64,000 nt of DNA from assembly GCA_964623085.1 (NCBI GenBank), contig CAZUTO010000003.1, forward strand, positions 62,001 to 126,000, in the 5' to 3' direction. Position numbers and translations under genes: made by a program. How positions within the stretch are numbered: position 1 is the stretch's first letter; every line of letters starts with the position of its first letter. Below, in pieces: positions 44,227-52,674 of the stretch. The notes beneath the pieces are model-generated. The model ran no database searches and was not told where the DNA came from. It saw nothing but the letters and a program-made list of their open reading frames with translations. This stretch comes from CAZUTO01 sp964623085. GTDB taxonomy: Bacteria > Pseudomonadota > Gammaproteobacteria > Pseudomonadales > GM7GCV1.

Positions 44227-44250
44227 AGACTGTAGATATTTACAAACAAA

Positions 44251-44589
44251 CTAGAGCGCGTCTTGGCCTGTTTCACCTGTTCGTATCCTAACCACTTGCT
44301 CAAGATCGGACACAAAAATCTTCCCATCGCCAATTTTTCCTGTACTCGCAGACTTCGTCACTGCTTCGATCACAGAATCAACAGAGTCGGCAGATACCGC
44401 AATCTCTAACTTTATCTTGGGAAGGAAATCAACAATATACTCCGCGCCTCGGTATAGCTCGGTGTGCCCTTTCTGACGACCAAAGCCCTTCACTTCCGTT
44501 GCTGTCACACCTTGCACACCTACTTCGCTAAGCGCCTCGCGCACGTCATCCATCTTAAAAGGTTTGATGATCGCGGTTATTAATTTCAT
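44251..44589 (-). CDS. glnK: Nitrogen regulatory PII protein GlnK (copy downstream of amtB)
   Basis: A 112-residue PII protein. Tyr51, the site of uridylylation, lies in the T-loop (QKGHTELYRGAEY), and the C-terminal RIRTGETGQDAL is typical. PII senses 2-oxoglutarate, ATP/ADP and glutamine status, and GlnK blocks AmtB when nitrogen is plentiful. The frame extends to 44664, but the ATG at 44589 with GGAGG upstream gives the exact family start MKLITAIIKPF. An intrinsic terminator lies between amtB and this gene, so it probably has its own weak promoter. Confidence 0.96.
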   Translation of the reverse strand: MKLITAIIKPFKMDDVREALSEVGVQGVTATEVKGFGRQKGHTELYRGAEYIVDFLPKIKLEIAVSADSVDSVIEAVTKSASTGKIGDGKIFVSDLEQVVRIRTGETGQDAL

Positions 44590-44670
44590 TATTATATTTC
44601 CTCCAAGCCAGTTGAGCTGCTCCAGAAAGCGAAGCATATGATCAATATAGTCATACCATGGCAAATTTAC

Positions 44671-44704
44671 AAAAAAAAAGGAAGCGCAAAGCGCTTCCTT
44701 TTTT
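44671..44704. terminator. Bidirectional intrinsic terminator between amtB and glnK
   Basis: GGAAGCGC and GCGCTTCC form an 8-base-pair stem around AAA, with A tracts on the left and T tracts on the right. On the minus strand it ends the amtB transcript; a -35 TTGTAA and -10 TATATT pair, 17 bases apart, lies just downstream and could start the following glnK. Confidence 0.9.
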
Positions 44705-44725
44705 GAACAGATCTAAGTTAACGAT

Positions 44726-45985
44726 CTATTTTGCCGATGCGAACTCTGGATAGGCCTCCATACCACATTCGCTAATATCGACACCTTCGTACTCTTCTTC
44801 CTCAGAAACGCGGATACCCATAGTCACTTTCAAAATCATCCATACAATCAAACTAGCGACAAATACCCATACGAAAATCGTGAGCAAACCAACGAGTTGG
44901 CCAACAAAACTTGCACCGCCAAAAATAGCAACGGCTAGCACACCGAATATACCGACCGTACCATGCACAGAAATGGCGCCAACAGGGTCATCGATTTTCA
45001 TCTTGTCTAATCCAATGATGCTAAATACAACCAATACGCCACCGATAAGACCAATGATGGTTGACATCAAAGCGCTTTGAGAAGCGGGATCAGCGGTAAT
45101 CGCAACTAATCCAGCCAAGGCACCATTCAATGCCATTGTTAGATCTGCTTTACCAAACATAATGCGCGCAACGATAAGTGCGCCAATCAATCCGCCGGAT
45201 GCAGCTGCGTTGGTGTTCATAAACACGTTGGCCACTTCATTAGCAACCGAAATATCGGAAAGCTTTAGAGTAGAACCACCGTTAAAACCAAACCAACCCA
45301 TCCAAAGTATGAAGGTACCTAGTGTCGCTAGTGGCAAGTTACAACCTGGAATAGCGTTAGCAGTCCCGTCAGCACCGTACTTACCTTTACGTGGACCAAG
45401 TAGAAGAACACCAGCTAACGCTGCTGCCGCACCCGCCAGATGCACAATACCAGAACCAGCATAGTCGCTATAATCAAGGGCAAACATACCAAATACTTCG
45501 TTTCCGCCCCAAGTCCAACCACCTTCCATTGGATAAATAAAACCGGTCATTACAACCGCAAAAGCTAAGAATGCCCAAAGCTTCATGCGCTCTGCAACAG
45601 CACCAGATACGATCGACATAGCTGTCGCGACAAATACGACCTGAAAGAAAAAGTCTGATGCGCCAGAATAAACCGCACCGCCGTCAAACCCTTCTTCCGC
45701 TTTAGATGCGAGTGCGGCCGCTGCGTCAACGCCGCCTGTTGTCTCAATACCAGACAAAAAGAAGCCGCCACCATACATAAACTGATAACCACATATCATG
45801 TACATGGTGCAGGCAACCGCAAACAGCGCAACGTTTTTAGTTAAAATTTCAGTGGTGTTTTTAGCTCGAACTAAACCCGCTTCGAGCATGGCAAAGCCGG
45901 CTGCCATCCACATGACTAGTGCGCCACATACCAAAAAATAAAAGGTATCTATGGCGTATTGAAGTTCAAAAATGTTATTTTCCAT
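44726..45985 (-). CDS. amtB: Ammonium transporter
   Basis: The 419-residue product has about eleven membrane helices and the twin pore histidines typical of Amt proteins: His182 (GIVHLAG) and His341 (ISVHGTVG). The N-terminus has no cleaved signal sequence (MENNIFELQYAIDTFYFL), unlike E. coli AmtB. The C-terminal region (MGIRVSEEEEYEGVDISECG) is the one that contacts GlnK. It lies 20 bases after the first glnK copy and probably shares the NtrC-dependent porin transcript. Confidence 0.96.
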   Translation of the reverse strand: MENNIFELQYAIDTFYFLVCGALVMWMAAGFAMLEAGLVRAKNTTEILTKNVALFAVACTMYMICGYQFMYGGGFFLSGIETTGGVDAAAALASKAEEGFDGGAVYSGASDFFFQVVFVATAMSIVSGAVAERMKLWAFLAFAVVMTGFIYPMEGGWTWGGNEVFGMFALDYSDYAGSGIVHLAGAAAALAGVLLLGPRKGKYGADGTANAIPGCNLPLATLGTFILWMGWFGFNGGSTLKLSDISVANEVANVFMNTNAAASGGLIGALIVARIMFGKADLTMALNGALAGLVAITADPASQSALMSTIIGLIGGVLVVFSIIGLDKMKIDDPVGAISVHGTVGIFGVLAVAIFGGASFVGQLVGLLTIFVWVFVASLIVWMILKVTMGIRVSEEEEYEGVDISECGMEAYPEFASAK

Positions 45986-46005
45986 TACTATCTCCGATTG
46001 AGCGC

Positions 46006-46344
46006 TTATATGGCATCTTCGCCGGTTTCACCCGTACGGATACGGATCACCTGACCAAGATCGCTCACAAATATTTTTCCATCCCCAATTTTTCCTGTGG
46101 CCGCCGCACTGGTAATCGCCTCAATGGTTTGATCAACCAAATCATCACCAATTGCAACCTCAAGCTTGATTTTTGGAAGAAAATCAACAACATACTCTGC
46201 ACCACGATAGAGCTCGGTATGTCCCTTTTGACGACCAAAACCTTTTACTTCAGTGACAGTAATGCCTTGCACACCGACACCGCTCATGGCTTCACGAACG
46301 TCATCAAGCTTAAATGGCTTAATGACAGCTGTTATTAGTTTCAT
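46006..46344 (-). CDS. glnK: Nitrogen regulatory PII protein GlnK (copy upstream of amtB)
   Basis: This is the second 112-residue PII protein, about as close to the other copy as paralogues in one genome usually are. Tyr51 is kept (GHTELYRGAEY) and the T-loop is intact. The ATG at 46344 has GGAGAG four bases before it; the longer frame to 46392 reaches into an RNA hairpin and is rejected. Position directly before amtB is the standard glnK-amtB pair; two GlnK copies around one amtB suggests separate roles or dosage. Confidence 0.96.
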   Translation of the reverse strand: MKLITAVIKPFKLDDVREAMSGVGVQGITVTEVKGFGRQKGHTELYRGAEYVVDFLPKIKLEVAIGDDLVDQTIEAITSAAATGKIGDGKIFVSDLGQVIRIRTGETGEDAI

Positions 46345-46373
46345 AAGTCTCTCCTCGAGAAATATTGCTGAGA

Positions 46374-46410
46374 TACTTCCTACTTGGTACAAACGCCCAA
46401 GTAGGAAGTA
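46374..46410. repeat. Perfect 14-base-pair hairpin between porin and glnK
   Basis: TACTTCCTACTTGG pairs with CCAAGTAGGAAGTA around a nine-base loop. On the minus strand no T run follows, so it is not a normal terminator. It lies about 30 bases before the glnK start and overlaps by four bases with a second inverted repeat. Confidence 0.75.
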
Positions 46411-46435
46411 CTGTCGTTAGATTTTTAGCAGTACT
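46407..46435. repeat. Second inverted repeat overlapping the porin stop codon
   Basis: AGTACTG and CAGTACT form 7-base-pair arms. The arm at 46407-46413 shares bases with the end of the neighbouring hairpin, so both structures cannot form at once. One arm reaches the porin stop codon. Confidence 0.55.
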
Positions 46436-47160
46436 TAGAAGCTAATACCCCAAGACACAACACCTTTAATCTCTTCGTCGCCATTGCCAAAATTAGTGTT
46501 GTTACTGTCGACGTCTGTACCAATTATTGAGATGGTGAAATCTCCCAAATCTGTACTCGTACCGAAATCAACCTGTGCAAAGGCGTAGTCAACATCTTGC
46601 TCTACACCACCAACAACGTCTCCATCAGCATCAAACAGATAAGTGGCGAGCGTGGCTGCAAACGTCCACGTCTCTGAAAGATTAACCCCAACACCGACAT
46701 GTAAATAGATATCGCCGCTGTCGAATAAAACGTTATCTACACCGTCAACATTGCCACCGTTCAAAGTGTAGGCAAAACCAGCTGAAAAAATATCATACGA
46801 CACACTTCCGTAGAGTTCGCCAAAGTCGCCTTCTGCGGTTGGATAGTTGTAATAGATATAGCCCACGTCGTAACCGATCTCACCGGCTTCACCACCATAG
46901 CCAAGATACAAATCAACTTCTGAACCTGAAAAGCCACTGCCTTCGTCGCCAAGTGAGCCAACCCAAGTACCCGCATAGAAGCCGCTTTCATGAGCATAAT
47001 CTACGCCGCCTGAAACAGACGCTGCTTCCGATGACTGTGAAACACCGCGCCAGATATAATCAGAAGTCACACCAACATTGGCAGTGACCTGCTGAGCCTG
47101 AACGCTACTACCTACTGCAACCAACCCTACGGCTATTAGTGATTTTCTTAAAATGCTCAT
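46435..47160 (-). CDS. TorF family putative porin
   Basis: The 241-residue product has a signal peptide (MSILRKSLIAVGLVAVGSSVQAQ) and beta-barrel-like repeats starting NVGVTSDYIWRGVSQS, the signature of the TorF/gcw_chp family of outer-membrane proteins. It ends in a Phe, as expected for barrels recognised by the Bam complex. In Pseudomonas relatives a member lies next to glnK and amtB. Substrate unknown; entry of a nitrogen compound is inferred from the NtrC-type promoter and position. Confidence 0.88.
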   Translation of the reverse strand: MSILRKSLIAVGLVAVGSSVQAQQVTANVGVTSDYIWRGVSQSSEAASVSGGVDYAHESGFYAGTWVGSLGDEGSGFSGSEVDLYLGYGGEAGEIGYDVGYIYYNYPTAEGDFGELYGSVSYDIFSAGFAYTLNGGNVDGVDNVLFDSGDIYLHVGVGVNLSETWTFAATLATYLFDADGDVVGGVEQDVDYAFAQVDFGTSTDLGDFTISIIGTDVDSNNTNFGNGDEEIKGVVSWGISF

Positions 47161-47239
47161 TAAAATCTCTCCTGTGTAATACGATATTTATGTATCTTTT
47201 TAAAATACGAGCTATTATTTTTGCCCTATCGCACAAAAA

Positions 47240-47255
47240 GCATTTTATGTGCCAA
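47240..47255 (-). promoter_or_regulatory. Sigma-54 promoter (-24/-12) of the porin-glnK-amtB unit
   Basis: The minus strand reads TTGGCACATAAAATGC: GG at -24 and GC at -12 separated by exactly 10 bases, as sigma-54 needs. The predicted transcript starts near 47229, about 68 bases before the porin ATG, whose ribosome binding site is AGGAGA. Confidence 0.85.
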
Positions 47256-47330
47256 TATTTAAAATATCTATAAAATACATGTAGATAGAATGATCCAAGC
47301 TAGAATGCTTTCCATAGCCTTTACCTTTTG

Positions 47331-47347
47331 TGCACTATTTTGGTGCT
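47331..47347. promoter_or_regulatory. NtrC-like binding site
   Basis: TGCACTATTTTGGTGCT fits the NtrC dyad TGCAC-N7-GTGCA with one mismatch and is centred about 110 bases upstream of the predicted sigma-54 start, a normal enhancer distance. Another GTGCA half-site lies at 47360-47364. Confidence 0.75.
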
Positions 47348-47429
47348 AGGTCACTTTTGGTGCACAATGCAAGCCAAACATCCGATAGATAAAGTGTTAT
47401 AGAATCGGGACACACAACTAAGGCAAAAA

Positions 47430-47654
47430 ATGAACACAAAAAGCACGCATGAATCATTGCTTAACGCTTTCGGAGAGAACCTAAAGATGTTTGAGTCGAT
47501 GGGAGAAGAGTTTCGCGATCAAGCGAAAGTTCTACTTCAGTCGCAACTGAATAAAATGGACTTAGTGACACGCGAAGAATTTGACGCGACACTCCAATCT
47601 TTAGCCCGAGCCACAGCGCGAATTGAAGCGCTGGAAAAAAAACTAAACGAATAA
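47430..47654 (+). CDS. ubiK: Ubiquinone biosynthesis accessory factor UbiK (YqiC)
   Basis: The 74-residue product matches the BMFP/YqiC family; UbiK with UbiJ assists late ubiquinone synthesis in the cytosolic lipid-binding complex. The C-terminal half is a coiled coil (about residues 45-74; REEFDATLQSLARATARIEALE) that makes trimers, and the N-terminal half is amphipathic. It is divergent from the porin and shares its regulatory region; the NtrC-like site is about 85-100 bases upstream of its start. Confidence 0.9.
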   Translation: MNTKSTHESLLNAFGENLKMFESMGEEFRDQAKVLLQSQLNKMDLVTREEFDATLQSLARATARIEALEKKLNE

Positions 47655-47695
47655 CCATCAACACATAGATCACTCGTATTTCCAAGGAAGGAAAC

Positions 47696-49180
47696 ATGCC
47701 TTTATCAAAGGTTGCTAGCTACTGCATTTTGGGTATTGATGCTCAACCCATTTCTATCGAAGTACACATATCGAATGGACTACCCGGTCTATCGGTAGTC
47801 GGCTTACCCGAAGCGGCGGTGAGAGAAAGCAAAGACCGCGTAAGAAGCGCAATTCTGAATAGCCATTTTGAATTTCCGGCACGCCGTATTACGGTCAACC
47901 TTGCACCCGCTGACATTCCTAAGACTGGCGCAGGGTTTGATTTACCCATCGCTTTGGGAATTCTTCACGCAAGCGGTCAAATTGATTGTTCATCGTTAGA
48001 TGGCTATGCCTTTATAGGCGAACTCTCACTGTCTGGCGATATCCGGCCAGTAAAGGGTGCACTGCCGATGGCGATGGCAGCAACATCAGAAAAAACAACA
48101 CTTCTAGCGCCCTGTGGAAATGAGACCGAGCTATCGATATTCACATCCGACCATCAGAAGCTTGCCGGATCGCTCATTGAGGTATGTAGCTATCTAGGTG
48201 GCCAATCAACGCTAGATTCGGGCAAAAAAATTCAGGTCGACACTGCTCCATCGAGACATTGCTTCTCTGAGGTTCGTGGTCAAGCGCCTGCCAAACGCGC
48301 AATGGAAATAGCGGCTAGCGGCAAACACAGTTTGCTTATGATGGGTCCACCCGGGACTGGCAAAACGATGTTGGCAGAAAGGCTCTCTGGAATCCTACCC
48401 TCTATCTCAAATGAAGCGGCGCTAGAGGTAGCCAGTATCTATTCGGTCGCGGGGATTCCGCGAGATCTATTTGCCGAGCCGCCTTTTCGAGCGCCCCACC
48501 ACACCGCATCTTCAGCTGCACTTGTTGGTGGAGGAAGTAGGCCGCTGCCTGGAGAAATTAGCCTCGCACACCAAGGTGTCTTATTTCTCGATGAGCTGCC
48601 CGAGTTTACCAACAAGGTACTCGAAACTCTGCGACAACCGCTAGAGAGCGGAGAAATTTGGGTATCACGTGCCGCAATGAAATCTATATTTCCTGCAAAA
48701 TTTCAACTTATAACCGCGATGAACCCATGTCCTTGTGGTCATCTTGGTCAAGCGAAATGTCGATGCACGCCCGACAGAGTGCGTCAATATCAAAGCAAAG
48801 TTTCTGGGCCATTACTTGATCGTATCGATATGCAAATTCAGGTATCTCAGCCCGATAAGTCCACGTTTTTTGAAAAATCTGCGGAAGAGTCCAGTGAATC
48901 TATTCGAGCGCGGGTACTGAGTGCTCAGCAACGCCAGCTTTCTCGCCAAGATGATCTCAATTCAAATATCAGCATTCGGCAATTAGAAAGTACCTTGAAT
49001 AGTCCTGTGTTGAAAAATATGGCCATGGCCGCAACCGAGACAATAGGCTTATCCGCACGAGCGCTGCACAGGACTGTTCGCGTCGCGCGAACAATCGCCG
49101 ACTTGGACACAGCAAAAGAAATCGAAGAACAACATTTCGCCGAAGCATTAAGCTATCGGCAACGACTGAATATCGGCTAA
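47696..49180 (+). CDS. comM: ComM/YifB Mg-chelatase-like AAA+ ATPase
   Basis: ComM is a hexameric branch-migration helicase important for integrating DNA in natural transformation. The N-terminal part is a Lon-like ChlI domain (about residues 20-140), followed by the AAA+ core with Walker A GPPGTGKTM (about 217-225) and Walker B VLFLDELPEF, and the zinc-type CPCG...CRC loop (about 340-355), then the C-terminal Mg-chelatase domain. The length of 494 residues is typical. Start ATG with AAGGAAGG upstream. Confidence 0.95.
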   Translation: MPLSKVASYCILGIDAQPISIEVHISNGLPGLSVVGLPEAAVRESKDRVRSAILNSHFEFPARRITVNLAPADIPKTGAGFDLPIALGILHASGQIDCSSLDGYAFIGELSLSGDIRPVKGALPMAMAATSEKTTLLAPCGNETELSIFTSDHQKLAGSLIEVCSYLGGQSTLDSGKKIQVDTAPSRHCFSEVRGQAPAKRAMEIAASGKHSLLMMGPPGTGKTMLAERLSGILPSISNEAALEVASIYSVAGIPRDLFAEPPFRAPHHTASSAALVGGGSRPLPGEISLAHQGVLFLDELPEFTNKVLETLRQPLESGEIWVSRAAMKSIFPAKFQLITAMNPCPCGHLGQAKCRCTPDRVRQYQSKVSGPLLDRIDMQIQVSQPDKSTFFEKSAEESSESIRARVLSAQQRQLSRQDDLNSNISIRQLESTLNSPVLKNMAMAATETIGLSARALHRTVRVARTIADLDTAKEIEEQHFAEALSYRQRLNIG

Positions 49181-49330
49181 CCCATCATGTATCAGTTAGA
49201 TGCTCATGCGCTCTCAAGATGGCATTGGTAAATCTAGAAAATTATGTTCTAAATAAACTGTTCCGCAACTGCTAACATAGGCGCCCTGCTATTCAGCCCA
49301 ATCAACATCGGTGAGTAACCAAACTAAGCT

Positions 49331-51337
49331 GTGCTCGACAATCTCAACCCGCAACAAAAAGCCGCCGTACGCTATATAGATGGGCCCCTCCTCGTTCTTG
49401 CTGGCGCAGGTAGTGGTAAAACTTCGGTCATCACTCAAAAAATCGCTTGGCTCATTGGTGAATGCGGAATACCGGCCAGACATATTGCCGCTGTCACCTT
49501 TACCAACAAAGCCGCTAGAGAAATGCGCGAGCGTGTCAGCAGAATCACAAAGAAAGGTGATACCAAAGGCCTGCGTATCTCTACCTTTCACACACTGGGC
49601 TTAGATATCATCCGACAGCAACTCAGCGAACTCGGCTTAAAAAAAGGATTTTCAATCCTCGATAACGAGGACGCTCTGCGCATTCTTAAAGAACTCACCT
49701 TGCAAACTGCTGATGGCAACTTAGACATGCTGGAGTTAGCATCGCAACAAATTTCTATCTGGAAAAACGATTTAATAGAACCTAGCGTTGCGATATCAAG
49801 AGCTTCAACAAATGGGGAAGCGCGAATCGCACGTCTCTACGAGCAATATCAAAAAGCGCTCCGCACCTACAACTCGCTCGATTTTGATGATCTAATCATG
49901 TTGCCAGTGTTGCGAATGCGAAATAACAAGGAAGCATTAACCCAATGGCAGTCCCGCATACGTTATCTACTGGTCGATGAGTACCAAGATACCAACTCAT
50001 CACAATATGAGCTCGTTCGGCTTCTTGCAGGTGATCGCCATGCACTGACGGTAGTCGGTGATGATGATCAATCAATCTATGCTTGGCGTGGAGCCAACCC
50101 TGAAAACCTTTCTACACTGTCGGACGATTTTCCGACGTTGGAAATCATTAAACTCGAGCAAAATTATCGTTCCAGCAAGCGAATACTGGCTGCCGCAAAT
50201 GCGGTGATCGCGAACAACCCTCATGTCTTCGAGAAATCATTGTGGAGTGATCTTGGGATTGGAGAGCCAATAGATGTCGTATTGCGCCCCGACGACGAGG
50301 ATGAGGTCGACTGGATTGTCGACGATTTACAATATCAGCAGGCGGCCAAAAAACATCACTACAAAGACTTTGCTGTGTTGTATCGCAGTAATCACCAGGC
50401 AAAGATTCTTGAGTTAAAGCTGCAGGGCAAAGGCATTCCCTACGCCATCAGTGGCGGCACGTCCTTTTATAGCCGCACCGAAATCAAAGATGTGATGGCC
50501 TACCTTCGACTACTCATGAACACAGACGATGACAATGCATTTTTGCGCATCATCAATACACCACGCCGACAGATCGGCACGCAAACACTGCAACATCTTA
50601 GTGATTACGCATCCAAGCGGGGGGTAAGTCTATACGATGCGAGTACCGAGATCGGCTTGAGCCAACTTCTGCCCGCGCCAGCTTTTTCCCGATTGCAAAA
50701 ATTCCATCAGTGGTTTCTTCATTTACAACAAGCCTGCTATCAAAGCGACCCGATTCCTCTCATACGAGAGATGTTAGAAGACATTGATTACTTAGGCTGG
50801 CTAATTCAAAACGCCAGCTCGGTAAAAGTGGCTGAAGGTCGCATGAAAAATATCGATATGCTTATCGAAGGACTCCGCAAGCTCATTGAAGAAGATGAAA
50901 CTGAAGACGCACTTGAAAATGCCATTAGCAAAATGGTTCTGCGTGACATGTTAGAGGAACAAGACGCAGAGAAGGCCGACGACAGAGTCCAACTTATGAC
51001 GCTACACGCAGCCAAAGGGTTAGAGTTTCCTAACGTCTATCTGATGGGTCTAGAAGAAGGTATTCTGCCTCATCAGAACAGCATTGACACCGATGGGATA
51101 GAAGAAGAACGAAGACTGTTTTATGTGGGTGTAACACGAGCCAGACAAAAGCTCACTCTCACGGGTGCCGCAACACGTAAACAGTTCGGGGAGACCCAAA
51201 ATCGATCCCCCAGCCGGTTTATTGAAGAGCTTCCCGAAGAACACATTCGCAAACAGGGCTTTGGCAATGACGAGCCTGAAGTAGACGAACAAAAAGCCGA
51301 GGACGCCAGAGCAAATCTAAAAGCGATGTTTTCATAG
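49331..51337 (+). CDS. rep: ATP-dependent DNA helicase Rep
   Basis: Rep is a superfamily 1A 3'-5' helicase that removes proteins in front of the replisome. Walker A is AGAGSGKTS (about residues 24-32); LLVDEYQDTNSSQYELVRLL is motif II; VVGDDDQSIYAWRGA motif III; LMTLHAAKGLEFPNV motif V; and VGVTRARQKLTL motif VI. The start is GTG. At 668 residues it is the size of Rep and shorter than UvrD or PcrA from most species. Confidence 0.96.
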   Translation: MLDNLNPQQKAAVRYIDGPLLVLAGAGSGKTSVITQKIAWLIGECGIPARHIAAVTFTNKAAREMRERVSRITKKGDTKGLRISTFHTLGLDIIRQQLSELGLKKGFSILDNEDALRILKELTLQTADGNLDMLELASQQISIWKNDLIEPSVAISRASTNGEARIARLYEQYQKALRTYNSLDFDDLIMLPVLRMRNNKEALTQWQSRIRYLLVDEYQDTNSSQYELVRLLAGDRHALTVVGDDDQSIYAWRGANPENLSTLSDDFPTLEIIKLEQNYRSSKRILAAANAVIANNPHVFEKSLWSDLGIGEPIDVVLRPDDEDEVDWIVDDLQYQQAAKKHHYKDFAVLYRSNHQAKILELKLQGKGIPYAISGGTSFYSRTEIKDVMAYLRLLMNTDDDNAFLRIINTPRRQIGTQTLQHLSDYASKRGVSLYDASTEIGLSQLLPAPAFSRLQKFHQWFLHLQQACYQSDPIPLIREMLEDIDYLGWLIQNASSVKVAEGRMKNIDMLIEGLRKLIEEDETEDALENAISKMVLRDMLEEQDAEKADDRVQLMTLHAAKGLEFPNVYLMGLEEGILPHQNSIDTDGIEEERRLFYVGVTRARQKLTLTGAATRKQFGETQNRSPSRFIEELPEEHIRKQGFGNDEPEVDEQKAEDARANLKAMFS

Positions 51338-51403
51338 TCTCTTTTAGATAACCTCAACAATAGCGATGCATGATACTCCGACAAATATGACCAAACACGT
51401 AGC

Positions 51404-51430
51404 CAAAAAAAGAGCGCTTAAAAGCGCTCT
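51404..51430 (-). terminator. Intrinsic terminator between rep and cytochrome c5
   Basis: AGAGCGC/GCGCTCT with a short TTAAAA loop is followed on the minus strand by a run of seven T, ending the cytochrome transcript. It may also slow rep transcription from the other side. Confidence 0.85.
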
Positions 51431-51469
51431 TCGTTAACCATAACTCTTTTCATATATAGATACTGAGCA

Positions 51470-51856
51470 TTACTGGGATTTCTCAATCATATAATCCACA
51501 GTAGCTTTAATATCGTCTTCCGAACAGGTCACACAGGTTCCTTTAGCAGGCATCAATGCACCCAGCCCGTTCAAACCACTTGCGTATAACGCGTCCTTTC
51601 CCTTTTCAATACGTGTGGCCCAAGCATCGGCATCACCCAATACAGGCGCATTCGCAACACCGGTTCCATGGCAGGCCACGCAAAATGTGTTGTACACCGT
51701 CTCCGGGGACTGCGGACCGTCAGCACCAGCGGCACCAACAAGCTGAACTTCGCCTACAGGCTTAAGCCGCTCTGCAATTTGCTCTTCTCTTGTTTGAGAT
51801 TGCACCGCCATAGCAGCCAACAAAGCCATGCACACCAATACCGTTTTGTTAACCAT
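51470..51856 (-). CDS. Cytochrome c5 family protein
   Basis: A monohaem c-type cytochrome of 128 residues with a signal peptide (MVNKTVLVCMALLAAMAVQSQ). Haem attachment is at Cys59, Cys62 and His63 (CVACH); a Met in GLGALMPAKG is the likely distal ligand. The C-terminal CVTC pair is the disulfide typical of cytochrome c5 and not a second haem site. The frame extends to a TTG at 51883, but the ATG at 51856 gives a normal signal peptide and has AAGG upstream. Likely a periplasmic electron carrier. Confidence 0.93.
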   Translation of the reverse strand: MVNKTVLVCMALLAAMAVQSQTREEQIAERLKPVGEVQLVGAAGADGPQSPETVYNTFCVACHGTGVANAPVLGDADAWATRIEKGKDALYASGLNGLGALMPAKGTCVTCSEDDIKATVDYMIEKSQ

Positions 51857-52105
51857 AATCAAAAAAACCTTTTGTTTAGACAACCAAGGAAAGCAAACAT
51901 CACCAATACCAAAATACTGATTCCGAGCTCACCCCTAAATGGGCGGCATTATACCTTCGCTGACTACTCTCGGAAACCGGCGATATACCATGACAAAAAT
52001 TAAAGGATGATTTACTTGGCAAATAAAGGAGTTGAATCAAAAACTTTCATACCCATAATACACCTACCTGAAGTAGTAGATTGACCACGAACAACGGAGA
52101 ATATG

Positions 52106-52432
52106 ATGAGCGAAAACATCGTGAACCTAACTGACGCAGACTTTCAAAGCGAAGTCTTGGACGCAGAAGGTCCTGTATTAGTAGACTTTTGGGCGACTTG
52201 GTGTGGCCCGTGCAAGATGATTGGCCCAATATTAGATGAGCTTGCTGGTGAATACTCAGGCAAGGTAAAGATCTGCAAAATGGATATTGACTCTAATCGT
52301 GAAACACCGATGAAATTCAACGTTCGAGGTATTCCGACATTAATTATATTCAAAGGCGGTGATGTCGAATCGATGAAAGTAGGCGCATTGTCTCGCGCTC
52401 AACTCCAAGAATTTATCGACGGATCTGTATAA
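52106..52432 (+). CDS. trxA: Thioredoxin
   Basis: Thioredoxin reduces protein disulfides in the cytosol. The 108-residue form has the WCGPC active site at Cys33 and Cys36, the buried Asp in the VLVDFWATW strand and the cis-proline loop RGIPTLIIF. There are two adjacent ATG codons (52103 and 52106); the second matches the family start MSENIV and lies seven bases after GGAG. trxA-rho adjacency is conserved in gammaproteobacteria. Confidence 0.97.
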   Translation: MSENIVNLTDADFQSEVLDAEGPVLVDFWATWCGPCKMIGPILDELAGEYSGKVKICKMDIDSNRETPMKFNVRGIPTLIIFKGGDVESMKVGALSRAQLQEFIDGSV

Positions 52433-52492
52433 GCCTCTATATAAGAGATAAGGGGCTGTGTTTCTTTCTAGGATCGAGCCTCAAATTTCCGT

Positions 52493-52520
52493 TTGCACTC
52501 ATCACTTTTCTGGCTATACT
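52493..52520 (+). promoter_or_regulatory. Sigma-70 promoter of rho
   Basis: TTGCAC, a 16-base spacer and TATACT form a good promoter between trxA and rho. The predicted transcript would start near 52527, giving a leader of roughly 148 bases before the rho ATG. Long leaders are usual for rho because the protein controls its own expression by attenuation. Confidence 0.6.
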
Positions 52521-52674
52521 CTATGCATTGGTACTCGCCAGTAATCACCGGATATTCTTAGAATAGATAATAAATAGGATTTTTCGGAGCCTTCCTGACT
52601 AGCGGTACACTATCCCAATTTTTATTTCGAAGTCTTAGCACTTCTCTTTTTTCCAACCAAAAACTAATCTCTTC

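Noticed and set aside
46345..46392. Longer glnK start
   Set aside because: It would place the RNA hairpin inside the coding region; MKLITAVIKPF at 46344 is the family start with a good ribosome binding site.
51503..51514. Second CxxC of cytochrome c5 as another haem site
   Set aside because: It reads CVTCS with no His; cytochrome c5 has a disulfide there.
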